Origin: Myxococcota bacterium
GTDB lineage: Bacteria > Myxococcota_A > Polyangia > HGW-17
Reading direction: 5' to 3'
DNA length: 8,511 nt
NCBI GenBank assembly: GCA_018821745.1
Contig: JAHJLU010000397.1
Span: forward strand, 1 to 8,511
In this document: positions 1-6,363 of the stretch, in pieces
How the letters are laid out: every line of letters starts with the position of its first letter
How positions within the stretch are numbered: the first letter of the stretch is position 1
Position numbers and translations under genes: made by a program
Notes under the pieces: generated by a model
Database searches by the model: none
Seen by the model: the letters and a program-made list of their open reading frames with translations, nothing else
Told to the model about the DNA's origin: nothing

Positions 1-39
1 ACCAACAACACCAATAACGTCAATAACACCAACAACATA
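1..39 (+). repeat. End of an Asn-rich TNNVNN linker repeat (coding)
   Basis: The first 13 codons read T/V/I followed by Asn-Asn, in steps of three residues. The same hexapeptide theme is repeated seven times in the CAP lipoprotein on the other strand. The codons differ, however: ACC and GTC with mixed AAC/AAT here, against almost uniform ACG/GTG/AAC there. The two tracts are therefore not recent copies of each other. The number of units upstream is outside the window. Confidence 0.8.
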
Positions 40-1047
40 ACGAGTCTCAGTTTTACAAGCCTCACCTTCAACGTGGGCAACCCCAACGATGAAGATGAGT
101 ATTACCCGCTCCGCATGAAGAATGTTGAGTACCAGACCTACATGGCATCAGTGATCCAGGGCATGGCGCCCGATGTGGTCGTCCTCCAGGAGGTCCTCTC
201 CGGGAAAACCTGCGAGGCCTTCACCGAGACGGACCCCGCTCTCACCTGTTATGAATGGGATGTGGCCGATCCACCCGCCCGCCGCCTCCTTGGACCCGAT
301 TACACCATCGTGTGTGACGGCCGGGAGCAGGTGGAGTGCATTGGCATCCATGTTACCTTCGGGACCATCGAGGGCGTCGGGGCCGGCGAATATGTGGAAG
401 ACGGCGCACTGACACCTTCGCTCCCCCTCCCGGGATGCAACTGGGCCGCCGGGGGCTGTACCAATGATCTGTGTGACGATGAGTCCACGGTCAGCGCAGT
501 GACCGTCAACACCCTGGCGGGACCCATCAGAGTTGTCCACATGCACCCCATGGCCCAGGTCAGCGCCACCGTCGCCGGTGACCCCTGCAGGGCCCTGCAG
601 ATTCGGCAGGTCTTCGAAGACGATGTGGTGAGCGGTGAGCCCGCCTTGGTGACGACCGGTCAGGCCGCACTCATCCTGGGAGACTGGAACCTTGGTCTCG
701 AGGTGTATGATCTGCGGACAATGTTCCAACCCTCGGACGCCGACGATGTGTGGGCCCAATATATCGACTGCCCCCAGTGCCTCTATACAAATCTTGATCC
801 CAAAAATGACTCCGGGGAACGGTACTCGACCACCTCCAACCTCTCGGGCCTCGGCCAGGTAATTGCCATTGATCACGTTGTCACCACCCGAAACATCACG
901 GGGACCTGTACAGTCCATGATGAAGGAGGGATGCCCGGCACTGATCCCCTCGACGCTGCCTACCCCGGGCTCTCCTCCCTTGGCAGTGATGAACGCATTG
1001 ACCACTATGGCATCTCCTGCAATCTCACCCTCACTCCCGCTCAATAA
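1..1047 (+). CDS. Secreted EEP-fold (endonuclease/exonuclease/phosphatase) protein, 5' end outside window
   Basis: The open frame runs from base 1 to the TAA at 1045-1047 (348 codons) with no start inside that makes sense, because the conserved fold begins before the GTG at 73; the gene is cut by the window edge. Codons 1-13 are an Asn-rich linker (TNN/VNN units). The EEP domain follows. Visible family motifs are the FNVGN strand (Asn24), VVVLQEV with the metal-binding Glu64, VVHMHP (His182), LILGDWN (Asp228, Asn230), IDHVV (Asp291-His292) and ERIDHYGIS (Asp334-His335), so the catalytic set of Mg-dependent phosphodiesterases of the DNase I/AP endonuclease/sphingomyelinase superfamily looks intact. 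More than ten cysteines suggest a disulphide-stabilised extracytoplasmic enzyme. By analogy with the CAP lipoprotein at 6364-7512, the missing N-terminus probably holds a lipoprotein signal peptide. The substrate (nucleic acid, phospholipid or inositol phosphate) cannot be told from sequence. Confidence 0.85.
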   Translation, partial: TNNTNNVNNTNNITSLSFTSLTFNVGNPNDEDEYYPLRMKNVEYQTYMASVIQGMAPDVVVLQEVLSGKTCEAFTETDPALTCYEWDVADPPARRLLGPDYTIVCDGREQVECIGIHVTFGTIEGVGAGEYVEDGALTPSLPLPGCNWAAGGCTNDLCDDESTVSAVTVNTLAGPIRVVHMHPMAQVSATVAGDPCRALQIRQVFEDDVVSGEPALVTTGQAALILGDWNLGLEVYDLRTMFQPSDADDVWAQYIDCPQCLYTNLDPKNDSGERYSTTSNLSGLGQVIAIDHVVTTRNITGTCTVHDEGGMPGTDPLDAAYPGLSSLGSDERIDHYGISCNLTLTPAQ

Positions 1048-1077
1048 CAGCCCCTTGAAATTCACCCCTTTTTCCCG

Positions 1078-1106
1078 TTGTCATCCTGCCTCTTGTATTG
1101 TAAAAA
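1078..1106 (+). promoter_or_regulatory. Possible sigma-70-type promoter for the GNAT-like gene
   Basis: TTGTCA (1078-1083) is separated by 17 bases from TAAAAA (1101-1106), which matches five and four of six consensus positions. It lies in the 98-base gap between the EEP gene and the GNAT-like gene and would give a leader of roughly 33 bases containing the AGGG ribosome-binding site at 1133-1136. The match is modest and could be chance in this A/T-richer gap. Confidence 0.3.
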
Positions 1107-1145
1107 CATGGAGATAACCGTATTTTTCACCAAGGGTATTTTTCC

Positions 1146-1466
1146 ATGCTCCCCTACTCTCTCCTTGTTGATCCCAATGAAAACCCACCCTACATCTGGG
1201 TGACCGTGGAGCAGGCAGACGTTGTACTCGGGCGAATGAAACTGGAGATCACCGGCGACCTGGTGATCATTCGATTCCTCACGGTGGATTTTCACTGGCG
1301 CAAGAAAGGGGTGGCCACCTTCGCCGTGGATTACCTCAAGGAGCGGTATTTTCATATACTCGCGCCCGATGTCCGTGCCGACGCGGTTGGGTTCTGGGAG
1401 GTCCAGAAATTTTCCAGGATTCCCCTCTCCAATGACTGGGAGTGGCACCAACCATGCCCCCGCTGA
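1146..1466 (+). CDS. Small GNAT-like acetyltransferase-fold protein
   Basis: This is a 106-residue cytoplasmic protein with no signal peptide. The start ATG has AAGGG nine bases upstream. Residues 16-49 look like successive beta strands ending in an FLTVD strand. They are followed by RKKGVA (52-57), which resembles the acetyl-CoA pyrophosphate-binding Q/RxxGxG/A loop of GNAT enzymes. A helix (58-68) comes next, and VGFWEVQKF (81-89) resembles the 'A..FWEK.GF' end of GNAT folds. GNAT proteins usually have about 140-170 residues. Here the N-terminal helices are missing and the pyrophosphate loop has Ala where the last Gly usually is, so it is either a minimal GNAT or a non-catalytic relative. 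The substrate is unknown. It stands alone between the EEP gene and the lipoprotein pair. Confidence 0.6.
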   Translation: MLPYSLLVDPNENPPYIWVTVEQADVVLGRMKLEITGDLVIIRFLTVDFHWRKKGVATFAVDYLKERYFHILAPDVRADAVGFWEVQKFSRIPLSNDWEWHQPCPR

Positions 1467-1490
1467 GGCAGGGAACGTTTTCTCTTTTTT
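1458..1490 (+). terminator. Weak Rho-independent terminator after the GNAT-like gene
   Basis: The stop codon (1464-1466) lies in the loop of a short hairpin. Bases 1458-1463 pair with 1468-1473 (five pairs and one C-A mismatch, loop TGAG). A T-rich run (1478-1490, ending in six T) follows after four bases. The stem is short, so termination may be partial. Confidence 0.35.
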
Positions 1491-1562
1491 ACATCCCATC
1501 GCTGGGGTAATATGCGAAAAACAAACTGATCCACATCCCACGCTGGATGGAACGGAGAGAAT

Positions 1563-2189
1563 ATGCTGAAGATCCTCGCATTGATTCCACTGGTATGCCT
1601 CATCTCGTGCACAAAAAGCACGCAAAAGAACACCACACAAGACTCCCCTCCACCACCTACTGAAGAGTCTCCCAAAGCTCCGGAGCCTGCGAAACCCGTC
1701 CCAAAAACAGTCCTCAATATCCAATCGGGCCCTTCGGGGGGCGAGTCCCTCCTTGATTTAAAAAGCATCGGAAATATTTCAAGGGGACTGAGTCGCAGCC
1801 AACTGCAGCGGGTCATCCGTGCCGCCCGGCCGGGACTGCAGGCTTGCATCACCCGCACCCGCGAGACTGGCCGGATTCAGGTACGTGTGAGCGTGGGCAA
1901 CGATGGGAAGGTGACCGGTGTGGAGTTGTTGAAACACAAGGAAACACCCCTTGAGAAATGCGCAAAGGGTGTATTCGCCCGTATGATCTTCCCCCTGTTT
2001 ACGGGGCCCTCCATCACCTTCACCTATGCCTTTGTGGCCCAACTCTCGAGCACCAGAGAGATCCAGACTGAGGGCGGCAGCACGAATAACAGCAGTGGGG
2101 GGCGGATCCGCCGACCCAAAAAACCCCTTCGCGTAAACACAGGGCACAAACACGACGGACAAGGCTCCGAAGATCTGCAGCAGCGATAA
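1563..2189 (+). CDS. Lipoprotein with AgmX/PglI-type C-terminal domain
   Basis: This is a 208-residue envelope lipoprotein. GGAG at 1554-1557 supports the ATG at 1563. Residues 1-16 form a lipoprotein signal peptide ending in the lipobox LISC, so Cys16 would be lipidated. A Pro/Glu/Lys-rich spacer (about 28-48) follows. Residues 75-158 match the pattern of the AgmX/PglI C-terminal domain, a TonB-C-like fold common in myxobacteria: LSRSQLQRVIRAARPGLQAC, then GRIQVRVSVGNDGKVTGVEL, then EKCAKGVF...FPLF and a closing strand ITFTYAFVAQ. Cys95 and Cys133 sit where this family carries its conserved, probably disulphide-bonded pair. The tail (170-208) is basic and low in complexity. AgmX-type proteins are known from Myxococcus adventurous gliding, but the domain is widespread, so a motility role is not implied. 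Its stop codon directly abuts the next ATG, so the two are almost certainly co-translated. Confidence 0.8.
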   Translation: MLKILALIPLVCLISCTKSTQKNTTQDSPPPPTEESPKAPEPAKPVPKTVLNIQSGPSGGESLLDLKSIGNISRGLSRSQLQRVIRAARPGLQACITRTRETGRIQVRVSVGNDGKVTGVELLKHKETPLEKCAKGVFARMIFPLFTGPSITFTYAFVAQLSSTREIQTEGGSTNNSSGGRIRRPKKPLRVNTGHKHDGQGSEDLQQR

Positions 2190-3140
2190 ATGCTCCCTCT
2201 CCTTATTTTTCTATCCCTCACGGCAGCTCCTCCAGAAGTAACACCCGGAGATCCCTGTCCAAAGTGCCCCGTCTCGGAGCGGATTATCATCCGAGAGACC
2301 GTGTGCAACCCCTGCCCCACCACAACATGCCCCAAATGCCCCTGTGACGGAATCATCCCAGACATGAAAAAAATCCTCGACGACTCTGTCCCCTCCTACG
2401 GGAAGTGGGCGCGGCCCGGTGAGGAGATGCAATTCACCATCAGGCGAGTCATCCCCGATTATCACATCAGCGTACTGGGCCTGCCCCGTGGTGCCACCTT
2501 CGATCCCCTAACCCTCACCTTCAAGTGGACACCCTCTCCCCTTCAGGTGGGCACCCACGTGGTCCTGGTCCGCATCTCCCTGGGGGGAAAATCCATGGAG
2601 CGCAGCCTGAAGATTGAGGTCTGGGGAGAGAGTGATTCTTACCTGTACCCGGGTTTCAGGAGCGCCTTCCTTATTCCACGCAACCTGGACGCCCATGGCC
2701 TCCATTATGGCCTCGCCTTTCTGATCACCGGGTACTCATGGATCAAGCGCAACTCATCGAGCGGGCCCAGTCACGGGCGGCTCTACGCCTTCCTGGAGAA
2801 CCTCGAGAGCGTCAAGGAAAACACGGGTTACACCCTCCACTATGGTGTGGGGGTGGAGCTCTCCCTGGAGAAAAATCCCCGCCGCTATTTCGCCATCCCC
2901 ACCTTCGGCCTGGAAATCGGAGGTTCCTACTCCTCAAGGATCACGACCGCCTGTTCCGACGGGCGGTGCAACGACCGGGCCGGTGGAGATTTTGTCTTTA
3001 CCCCCACCTTCGGAATTATCCTCTATAACCGCAGCGAACTGTGGATCACCCTGGGGGCCGGATACCACATTCCGGTTCGGGAATGGAACGATTTCCGGGG
3101 CTTCAAGTTCACCGCCGGTGTTCACTATGGCATGTGGTAA
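2190..3140 (+). CDS. Exported protein: CPxC-rich N-terminus, Ig-like domain, probable outer-membrane beta-barrel
   Basis: This is a 316-residue protein. Residues 1-13 (MLPLLIFLSLTAA) look like a short signal peptide, though it lacks the usual N-terminal Lys/Arg. Residues 23-52 hold seven cysteines as CPKC, CNPC and CPKCPC. Residues 73-145 resemble a bacterial Ig/cadherin-like (putative Ig, 'GLPxGATFDPxTxTFxWTP...GTH') domain. Residues 150-316 alternate polar and hydrophobic/aromatic residues in strands (LHYGLAFLITGY, LHYGVGVELSLE, FAIPTFGLEIGGSY, FVFTPTFGIILY, LWITLGAGYHIPV, FKFTAGVHYGMW). The protein ends in Trp, the pattern expected of a small outer-membrane barrel inserted by the BAM complex. 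The ATG follows the upstream TAA with no gap, so translation is probably coupled and the product may work with the AgmX/PglI-like lipoprotein. No enzyme motif was seen. The function is unknown. Confidence 0.75.
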   Translation: MLPLLIFLSLTAAPPEVTPGDPCPKCPVSERIIIRETVCNPCPTTTCPKCPCDGIIPDMKKILDDSVPSYGKWARPGEEMQFTIRRVIPDYHISVLGLPRGATFDPLTLTFKWTPSPLQVGTHVVLVRISLGGKSMERSLKIEVWGESDSYLYPGFRSAFLIPRNLDAHGLHYGLAFLITGYSWIKRNSSSGPSHGRLYAFLENLESVKENTGYTLHYGVGVELSLEKNPRRYFAIPTFGLEIGGSYSSRITTACSDGRCNDRAGGDFVFTPTFGIILYNRSELWITLGAGYHIPVREWNDFRGFKFTAGVHYGMW

Positions 3141-3195
3141 CCGCCCGCTGAAACCCGATAACCAACTCCTCTCCTCCCTCATCATCATCCGATTA

Positions 3196-3223
3196 TTGAA
3201 ATTTAACCAAAAACTAATATAAT
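3196..3223 (+). promoter_or_regulatory. Sigma-70-type promoter for the large PHP-like membrane protein gene
   Basis: TTGAAA (3196-3201) and a perfect TATAAT (3218-3223) are separated by 16 bases. The -10 box overlaps the first possible start codon (ATG at 3222), so transcription would begin near 3230 and that ATG would not be in the message. This argues for the downstream ATG at 3273. Confidence 0.65.
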
Positions 3224-3256
3224 GGCCTTTCGTCCGCAGCGAACCGTGCGGTCGTT

Positions 3257-3260
3257 GAGG
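3257..3260 (+). promoter_or_regulatory. Ribosome-binding site supporting the ATG at 3273
   Basis: GAGG lies 12 bases before the ATG at 3273, a longer spacing than ideal. The alternative ATG at 3222 has no purine-rich site at all (its upstream is ACTAATATA). Together with the promoter position this favours 3273. Confidence 0.4.
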
Positions 3261-3272
3261 CATATCCAATCT

Positions 3273-6200
3273 ATGACACCTGAAAAAAGCCCCTTCCTCT
3301 TTGACAAGGAAGATTACAGCCTTCTGGAAACCGTCACCCATATCCTGGATCACAATGACCTCCCGCCCCATCTGGCCAGCCTGCTGGACACCCGGCTCCA
3401 TCCCAAGGGGATCAAGGAGCTGTGCGCTCCCCAGAGTCAGCGTATCGCAATGGCAATGATGGGTCTCCTGGGAACCCTCAAGCAGGGCACAGCCCAGGAT
3501 CGGCTCGTGGCGCTGCGGGCGGTCCACGCCGAGACGCTCCATGAGAACACCACCACCATGACCCATAACCGGGCCCGGGTGCTCATGCGCATCATGAAGC
3601 GGGTCGTGCGGTGCAAAGACGATCACGAGCAGCAACTGCGCCTGATTCACGACTTTAGGCAGACTGCCACGGGGAAACCCCGAACGGTCCGCCGTATGCT
3701 GGACCGGTATCACCTTTTTGAGATGCCCGAGGACTGGAACCAGCTCGCCTTCGATCACCACGTCCACGACGCCAACACCAAGGGCCGCAAGACCCCAACC
3801 CACATGGTCATGGATGCCTGGATAAAGGGTATCCGATTCCTGGGCATCATCTATTATAACTTCATCCGCCCCGAAGTCGCCGAGGAGATCCTCGAGGCTG
3901 CGGCCATTTTGGGTATTGAGGCCCGGATCGGTGTGGAGATGGGAGCCGTTCTCCACAACACCAGCGTCCAGCTCGTCTGGTCCCCCGTGGGTTTTCTCGA
4001 CCGGCGTGACTTTGTCGACTTCCTTAAAAAACCACAGGTTGTGGAGTTCATGGAGGAGGGAAAGAAGGTATGGAAGTACCGGGAAGCCAAAATCCTCCAC
4101 CTCCTGGAGTACTACAACTCCACCCTCCGTACAGAGCTTGCAGAGTACTACGGATTTGATCCTCAGCCCATCTCGGCCCACCGTTTTCTCCAGTTTGTGG
4201 CCAGGGGCCAGGCATCTCCCATCCACCTGGCGGAATATATCCACCGTGATCTGCTGCCGCTGATCCGGGCGCGGGCAAACGAGCTCATCAAGGAGCGGGA
4301 TTCTTCCCGGGGCAAAAATAAGGTTGTCAATAAAATATTAAATGATCTCGATGATCTGACAACAAAAAAGATCCACCGGGAGATCCTGTTGCCGGCCCTC
4401 TCCACCATCGAGGAGTGGGACACCAACGACTTGGCTGAGCCCCCTGAAATAATGAACCACTCTATTCCCGAGCTGCTGGCAATTGTGGAGTCCCTGCCCT
4501 GCCGATCATTCATCACCCTCAATCCCACAGACATGAGCGCCGGGGATGTGATTGAGTCCCTCTACCTCGGTGAAGGAAAGATCACCCACCTTGAGATCTA
4601 CAACTCCAAGGACTGGACCAACGATTGCATCGCCGATCGAATAAAAATAAACAAGATCAGACTCCTGCTCAATCAGCAAAATGTGGTGGAGTTGAAAAAG
4701 CTGGTCCACCAGTGTCTGTCCATCGAAGATGCCAAGGGGGAAAACAAGGATCCCCTGCGGGCGGCACAGTTGAAAAAGATCACCACTGATCTTCCGAGAT
4801 TTCTTTCTTTTTACCAGGGAAAACGTCTCAAATCCCGCATGGGGAGCGATTCCATCGGTCGTTCGATGACAACCCCCGGCATGGGACTGGTCGTACTGCC
4901 CACCCTCCCCTGGCGGTCCCGCCGCAAGATCATGTCAAAAAGTTGGCGTCTGCTGCCGGTCTCGGTCACGCCGCTGCGGCGTGTCACCTCCGTGGTGGGT
5001 AACGATGAGGCCAGGCGACGGTACCGGGTGAGTATGCAAACAGAAAACTCCCGGGAGAACCCCTTTCGGAAGAACACTTTTGTCACTTGGGAGTTCGCGG
5101 TGAACACCACCACACTCACGGACAAAAAGGATCAGGGAAATATCGCCACCCTGGGGGGAATGCCCCAAAAAACCAGCAACCAGTTGCTCAAGAGCGGGGC
5201 CTACCGAAAAGAGCGTAAATCCCATAGAATAATCGGGTATTTCAATAAATCCCTGCTGATTTTCGGCAAGATTTTCCTGGGCTTCATCCCCGCCTTTCTC
5301 ACCTTCTATTTCACCAAAGACTGGTGGCTCCTCTCCTATTTTGGGGCCATCATCTGGTTCTCCATCACGGGGCTGCGTAACATCGTGCAGTCGGTTGTGG
5401 GCGGCGGTGGACTCTTCCGCAGCTCCATGCTCCGGTGGAAGGATTTTGTCAGTTGGGATCGGGTAGCCGACTCCCTGCTGTTCACGGGGTTCAGTGTCCC
5501 GCTGCTTGATCTTCTCGTTAAAGATCTGTTGCTCTCCAGGACCTTCGGGGTCACCCCCACCACCAACTCCCTGCTCCTGTTCACGGTCATGGCGCTGGCA
5601 AACGGCACCTATATCTCCAGTCATAACATCTTCCGGGGCCTGCCCCTCACGGCGGTGGTGGGGAATTTCTTCAGGACTATCCTCTCCATTCCCGTGGCCA
5701 TCGCGCTCAACGCTGCACTTCTGTACACCCTGCTTATGTTGAATGTTCCCGGACCCGCGGTCCAGATTCAACTCTTCCTGTGGGCCGCGGTGCTCTCCAA
5801 GTTTGCCTCGGATCTTGTGGCTGCCATTATCGAGGGCACCGCCGACCGCCGCGCCAACCTCTCACTGAGACTCTCGGACTACCGTGAGAAACTCCAGGCT
5901 ATCAACAAGTCTTACAGCAACATGGAGACCCTCTTCCCCCACTGTAATCTCCCGGAGTTGATGGGCACCCCCGAGGTCTTCGCCCAGAAGCTCCTGTCGG
6001 AGAACCCTAAAATTCTCAAGGGCATGGTGATAAACTCCCTGGATCTGCTCTATTTCTGGATGTACCAGCCCCGGGGCGAGACGGCGCTCAAGAAGAAACT
6101 GAAGAATCTCGAGGCCGAGGAGTTGACCGCGCTGTCGCAGTACGTGAGCATTCTCAAGTGCAAACGGCTCGTCTCCCAGCAGATCCTCAACGGGCTGCTT

Positions 6201-6323
6201 GGCACCCGCTTTGAAAAACCCCTGGCCTTCTACCTCTATAGAGCGGATCAGTATCTTGCGGCCTTTTCCCGACTCACCGCCCTTCGCTTCAAAGAAATCG
6301 AAGCACAGGGTCTCCCCTCATAG
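3273..6323 (+). CDS. Large polytopic membrane protein with a diverged PHP-type domain
   Basis: Starting at 3273 gives 1016 residues; the ATG at 3222 would add 17. Numbering here is from 3273. Residues 1-155 are mostly helical and charged. Residues 160-543 carry the motif order of a PHP (polymerase and histidinol phosphatase) domain: FDHHVHD (HxH at 163/165), the strand GIRFLGIIYYNF (194-196 YYN, where PHP has DH), IGVEMG (Glu222), ITLNPT (414-419, where PHP often has AHP), THLEIYN (438-444) and RMGSDSIG (522-529, where PHP has GSDSHG). A helical insert of about 175 residues (238-412) splits the domain. Several metal ligands are lost, so it may be inactive or use fewer metals. After a basic stretch come about six hydrophobic segments (about 660-680, 683-701, 733-754, 766-783, 792-823, 831-853), then a cytosol-like helical tail (863-1016). 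The membrane part, with its GNFFRTILSIPVA segment, vaguely recalls the polytopic 'site-specific recombinase' Gcr family, but this is unchecked. The role is unknown. Confidence 0.8.
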   Translation: MTPEKSPFLFDKEDYSLLETVTHILDHNDLPPHLASLLDTRLHPKGIKELCAPQSQRIAMAMMGLLGTLKQGTAQDRLVALRAVHAETLHENTTTMTHNRARVLMRIMKRVVRCKDDHEQQLRLIHDFRQTATGKPRTVRRMLDRYHLFEMPEDWNQLAFDHHVHDANTKGRKTPTHMVMDAWIKGIRFLGIIYYNFIRPEVAEEILEAAAILGIEARIGVEMGAVLHNTSVQLVWSPVGFLDRRDFVDFLKKPQVVEFMEEGKKVWKYREAKILHLLEYYNSTLRTELAEYYGFDPQPISAHRFLQFVARGQASPIHLAEYIHRDLLPLIRARANELIKERDSSRGKNKVVNKILNDLDDLTTKKIHREILLPALSTIEEWDTNDLAEPPEIMNHSIPELLAIVESLPCRSFITLNPTDMSAGDVIESLYLGEGKITHLEIYNSKDWTNDCIADRIKINKIRLLLNQQNVVELKKLVHQCLSIEDAKGENKDPLRAAQLKKITTDLPRFLSFYQGKRLKSRMGSDSIGRSMTTPGMGLVVLPTLPWRSRRKIMSKSWRLLPVSVTPLRRVTSVVGNDEARRRYRVSMQTENSRENPFRKNTFVTWEFAVNTTTLTDKKDQGNIATLGGMPQKTSNQLLKSGAYRKERKSHRIIGYFNKSLLIFGKIFLGFIPAFLTFYFTKDWWLLSYFGAIIWFSITGLRNIVQSVVGGGGLFRSSMLRWKDFVSWDRVADSLLFTGFSVPLLDLLVKDLLLSRTFGVTPTTNSLLLFTVMALANGTYISSHNIFRGLPLTAVVGNFFRTILSIPVAIALNAALLYTLLMLNVPGPAVQIQLFLWAAVLSKFASDLVAAIIEGTADRRANLSLRLSDYREKLQAINKSYSNMETLFPHCNLPELMGTPEVFAQKLLSENPKILKGMVINSLDLLYFWMYQPRGETALKKKLKNLEAEELTALSQYVSILKCKRLVSQQILNGLLGTRFEKPLAFYLYRADQYLAAFSRLTALRFKEIEAQGLPS

Positions 6324-6363
6324 TACCTCTCCTGTTCAATACTCAGCGAGCGACAAAGAAGGT

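Noticed and set aside
148..1065. Long minus-strand open frame (305 codons) opposite the EEP gene
   Set aside because: The plus strand carries all EEP motifs in order; the minus frame has no recognisable domain and arises from the codon bias of the real gene.
1488..1516. Possible promoter TTTACA-N17-TATGCG before the AgmX/PglI-like lipoprotein gene
   Set aside because: The -10 match is only three of six; a promoter is expected somewhere in 1467-1562 but this one is not convincing.
2934..4244. Minus-strand open frame of 436 codons spanning the barrel gene end and the PHP-like gene start
   Set aside because: It crosses two plus-strand genes with good domain signals and a promoter, and its translation shows no domain or signal peptide.
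4935..5771. Minus-strand open frame of 278 codons, very rich in Gly, Gln and Glu
   Set aside because: It is opposite the membrane segments of the PHP-like protein; the composition is that of an antisense shadow of hydrophobic codons.
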